NCBI GenBank assembly: GCA_023301665.1
Contig: JALZUL010000099.1
Span: forward strand, 1 to 5,576
Source of the DNA: Ascidiaceihabitans sp.
GTDB lineage: Bacteria; Pseudomonadota; Alphaproteobacteria; Rhodobacterales; Rhodobacteraceae
Length of the DNA stretch: 5,576 nucleotides
Direction of reading: 5' to 3'
Shown: one piece after another, positions 5,076 to 5,576 of the stretch
How positions within the stretch are numbered: the stretch's first letter is position 1
Layout: each line of letters starts with the position of its first letter
Made by a program: the position numbers and the translations under genes
Notes under the pieces: generated by a model
What the model was told of the DNA's origin: nothing
The model's database searches: none
The model's input: only the letters and a program-made list of their open reading frames with translations

Positions 5076-5576
5076 CCTAACCCTGATCGGCATCGGAACC
5101 GGGAACCCTGATCACCTGACATTTGAGGGCGCACGCGCGATCCAAGAGGCCACAACGATTTTGATCCCCCGCAAAGGTGGTGAAAAATCCGATCTCGCCG
5201 ACCTGCGTCGACAGATCATTGACAAGGTTGTTGTTGGGGACGGTCCCAAGGTGATTGAATTCGATCTACCTGTACGTAGATCTGATGGAGAGTATCTAGA
5301 GAACGTCGACCTGTGGCACGATGCAATTGCCCAAGCATGGAAAGATGCGGCAGGCGATACAAAGAATGCGGCCTTGCTTATCTGGGGTGATCCATCGCTC
5401 TATGACAGCTCTTTGCGGATCGCAGCGCGGTTGGACCCAGTCCCAAACATTCGCGTGGTCGCAGGCATCACGACCTTGCAGGTTTTAACCGCCGCGCACG
5501 CCATTCCTATCAACGAGATCGGCGCGCCTTTTGTCGTGAGCACGGGACGTCAATTGCGTGACAATGGCTGGCCTGA
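5068..5576 (+). CDS. cobF: Precorrin-6A synthase (deacetylating) CobF, 5' part
   Basis: CobF methylates C1 of precorrin-5 with SAM and releases the extruded acetyl group as acetate, giving precorrin-6A, the substrate of CobK. It is a hallmark of the aerobic pathway. I read 169 codons from the ATG at 5068 to the window edge without a stop; the family is about 250 residues, so roughly one third is missing. Visible motifs are LTLIGIGTGNPDHLT (4-18), ILIPRKG (31-37), LLIWGDPSLYDSSLRIA (103-119), VAGITTLQVL (131-140) and VVSTGRQL (156-163). The IPRKG segment and the GDPSLYDS motif separate it from CobM and CobJ. The start overlaps the cobA 3' end by 8 nt (ATGCATAA) with only a weak GGA 8 nt upstream, so translation probably depends on cobA. 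Confidence 0.94.
   Translation, partial: MHNLTLIGIGTGNPDHLTFEGARAIQEATTILIPRKGGEKSDLADLRRQIIDKVVVGDGPKVIEFDLPVRRSDGEYLENVDLWHDAIAQAWKDAAGDTKNAALLIWGDPSLYDSSLRIAARLDPVPNIRVVAGITTLQVLTAAHAIPINEIGAPFVVSTGRQLRDNGWP
5263..5282. repeat. Hairpin-forming inverted repeat within cobF (7-bp stem, 6-nt loop)
   Basis: GATCTAC and GTAGATC are separated by CTGTAC. It codes for Asp-Leu-Pro-Val-Arg-Arg-Ser in CobF and includes an AGA arginine codon, which is unusual for the neighbouring genes. It has no U-run, so it is not a terminator. Confidence 0.5.

Noticed and set aside
5263..5282. Intrinsic terminator in cobF
   Set aside because: The inverted repeat is short, has no T-run after it, and lies in the middle of an intact reading frame.

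Overview
The window is a compact cobalamin (vitamin B12) biosynthesis locus of the aerobic (oxygen-dependent, late cobalt insertion) type. The gene set includes cobF and free-standing cobE, which mark the aerobic route. The gene order, moderately high GC content (judged by eye) and protein sequences resemble alphaproteobacteria, most likely a marine Rhodobacterales/Roseobacter-type organism. That placement is an inference from memory of family sequences, not from a search.

Layout: positions 1-687 hold the reverse-strand gene cobK (precorrin-6A reductase), which runs off the left edge without a stop. The rest is one forward-strand gene train: cobL (686-1876), cobE (1873-2238), cobM (2235-3041), cobB (3034-4350), cobA (4347-5075) and cobF (5068-right edge, truncated). 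No base is intergenic. Every junction overlaps: 2 nt at the divergent cobK/cobL start codons, then 4, 4, 8, 4 and 8 nt. There is no RNA gene, mobile element, CRISPR array, riboswitch or terminator that I can support.

How the genes work together: CobA makes precorrin-2 from uroporphyrinogen III. CobM methylates C11 (precorrin-4 to precorrin-5). CobF methylates C1 and releases acetate (to precorrin-6A). CobK reduces this to precorrin-6B. CobL methylates C5 and C15 and decarboxylates the C12 side chain (to precorrin-8). CobB later amidates the a and c side chains of hydrogenobyrinate. CobE is a small accessory protein of the CbiG C-terminal family whose exact role is not settled as far as I know. 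Missing from the window, and presumably nearby or elsewhere, are cobI, cobJ, cobH, the ring-contraction monooxygenase (cobG or cobZ), and cobNST.

The most distinctive point is the cobK/cobL junction. The two divergent start codons share the bases of one CATG, and each gene's Shine-Dalgarno sequence lies inside the first codons of the other gene. Any leadered transcripts of the two genes must therefore be complementary at their 5' ends. Beyond that, this is a well-known pathway, and I see no evidence for an undescribed system.
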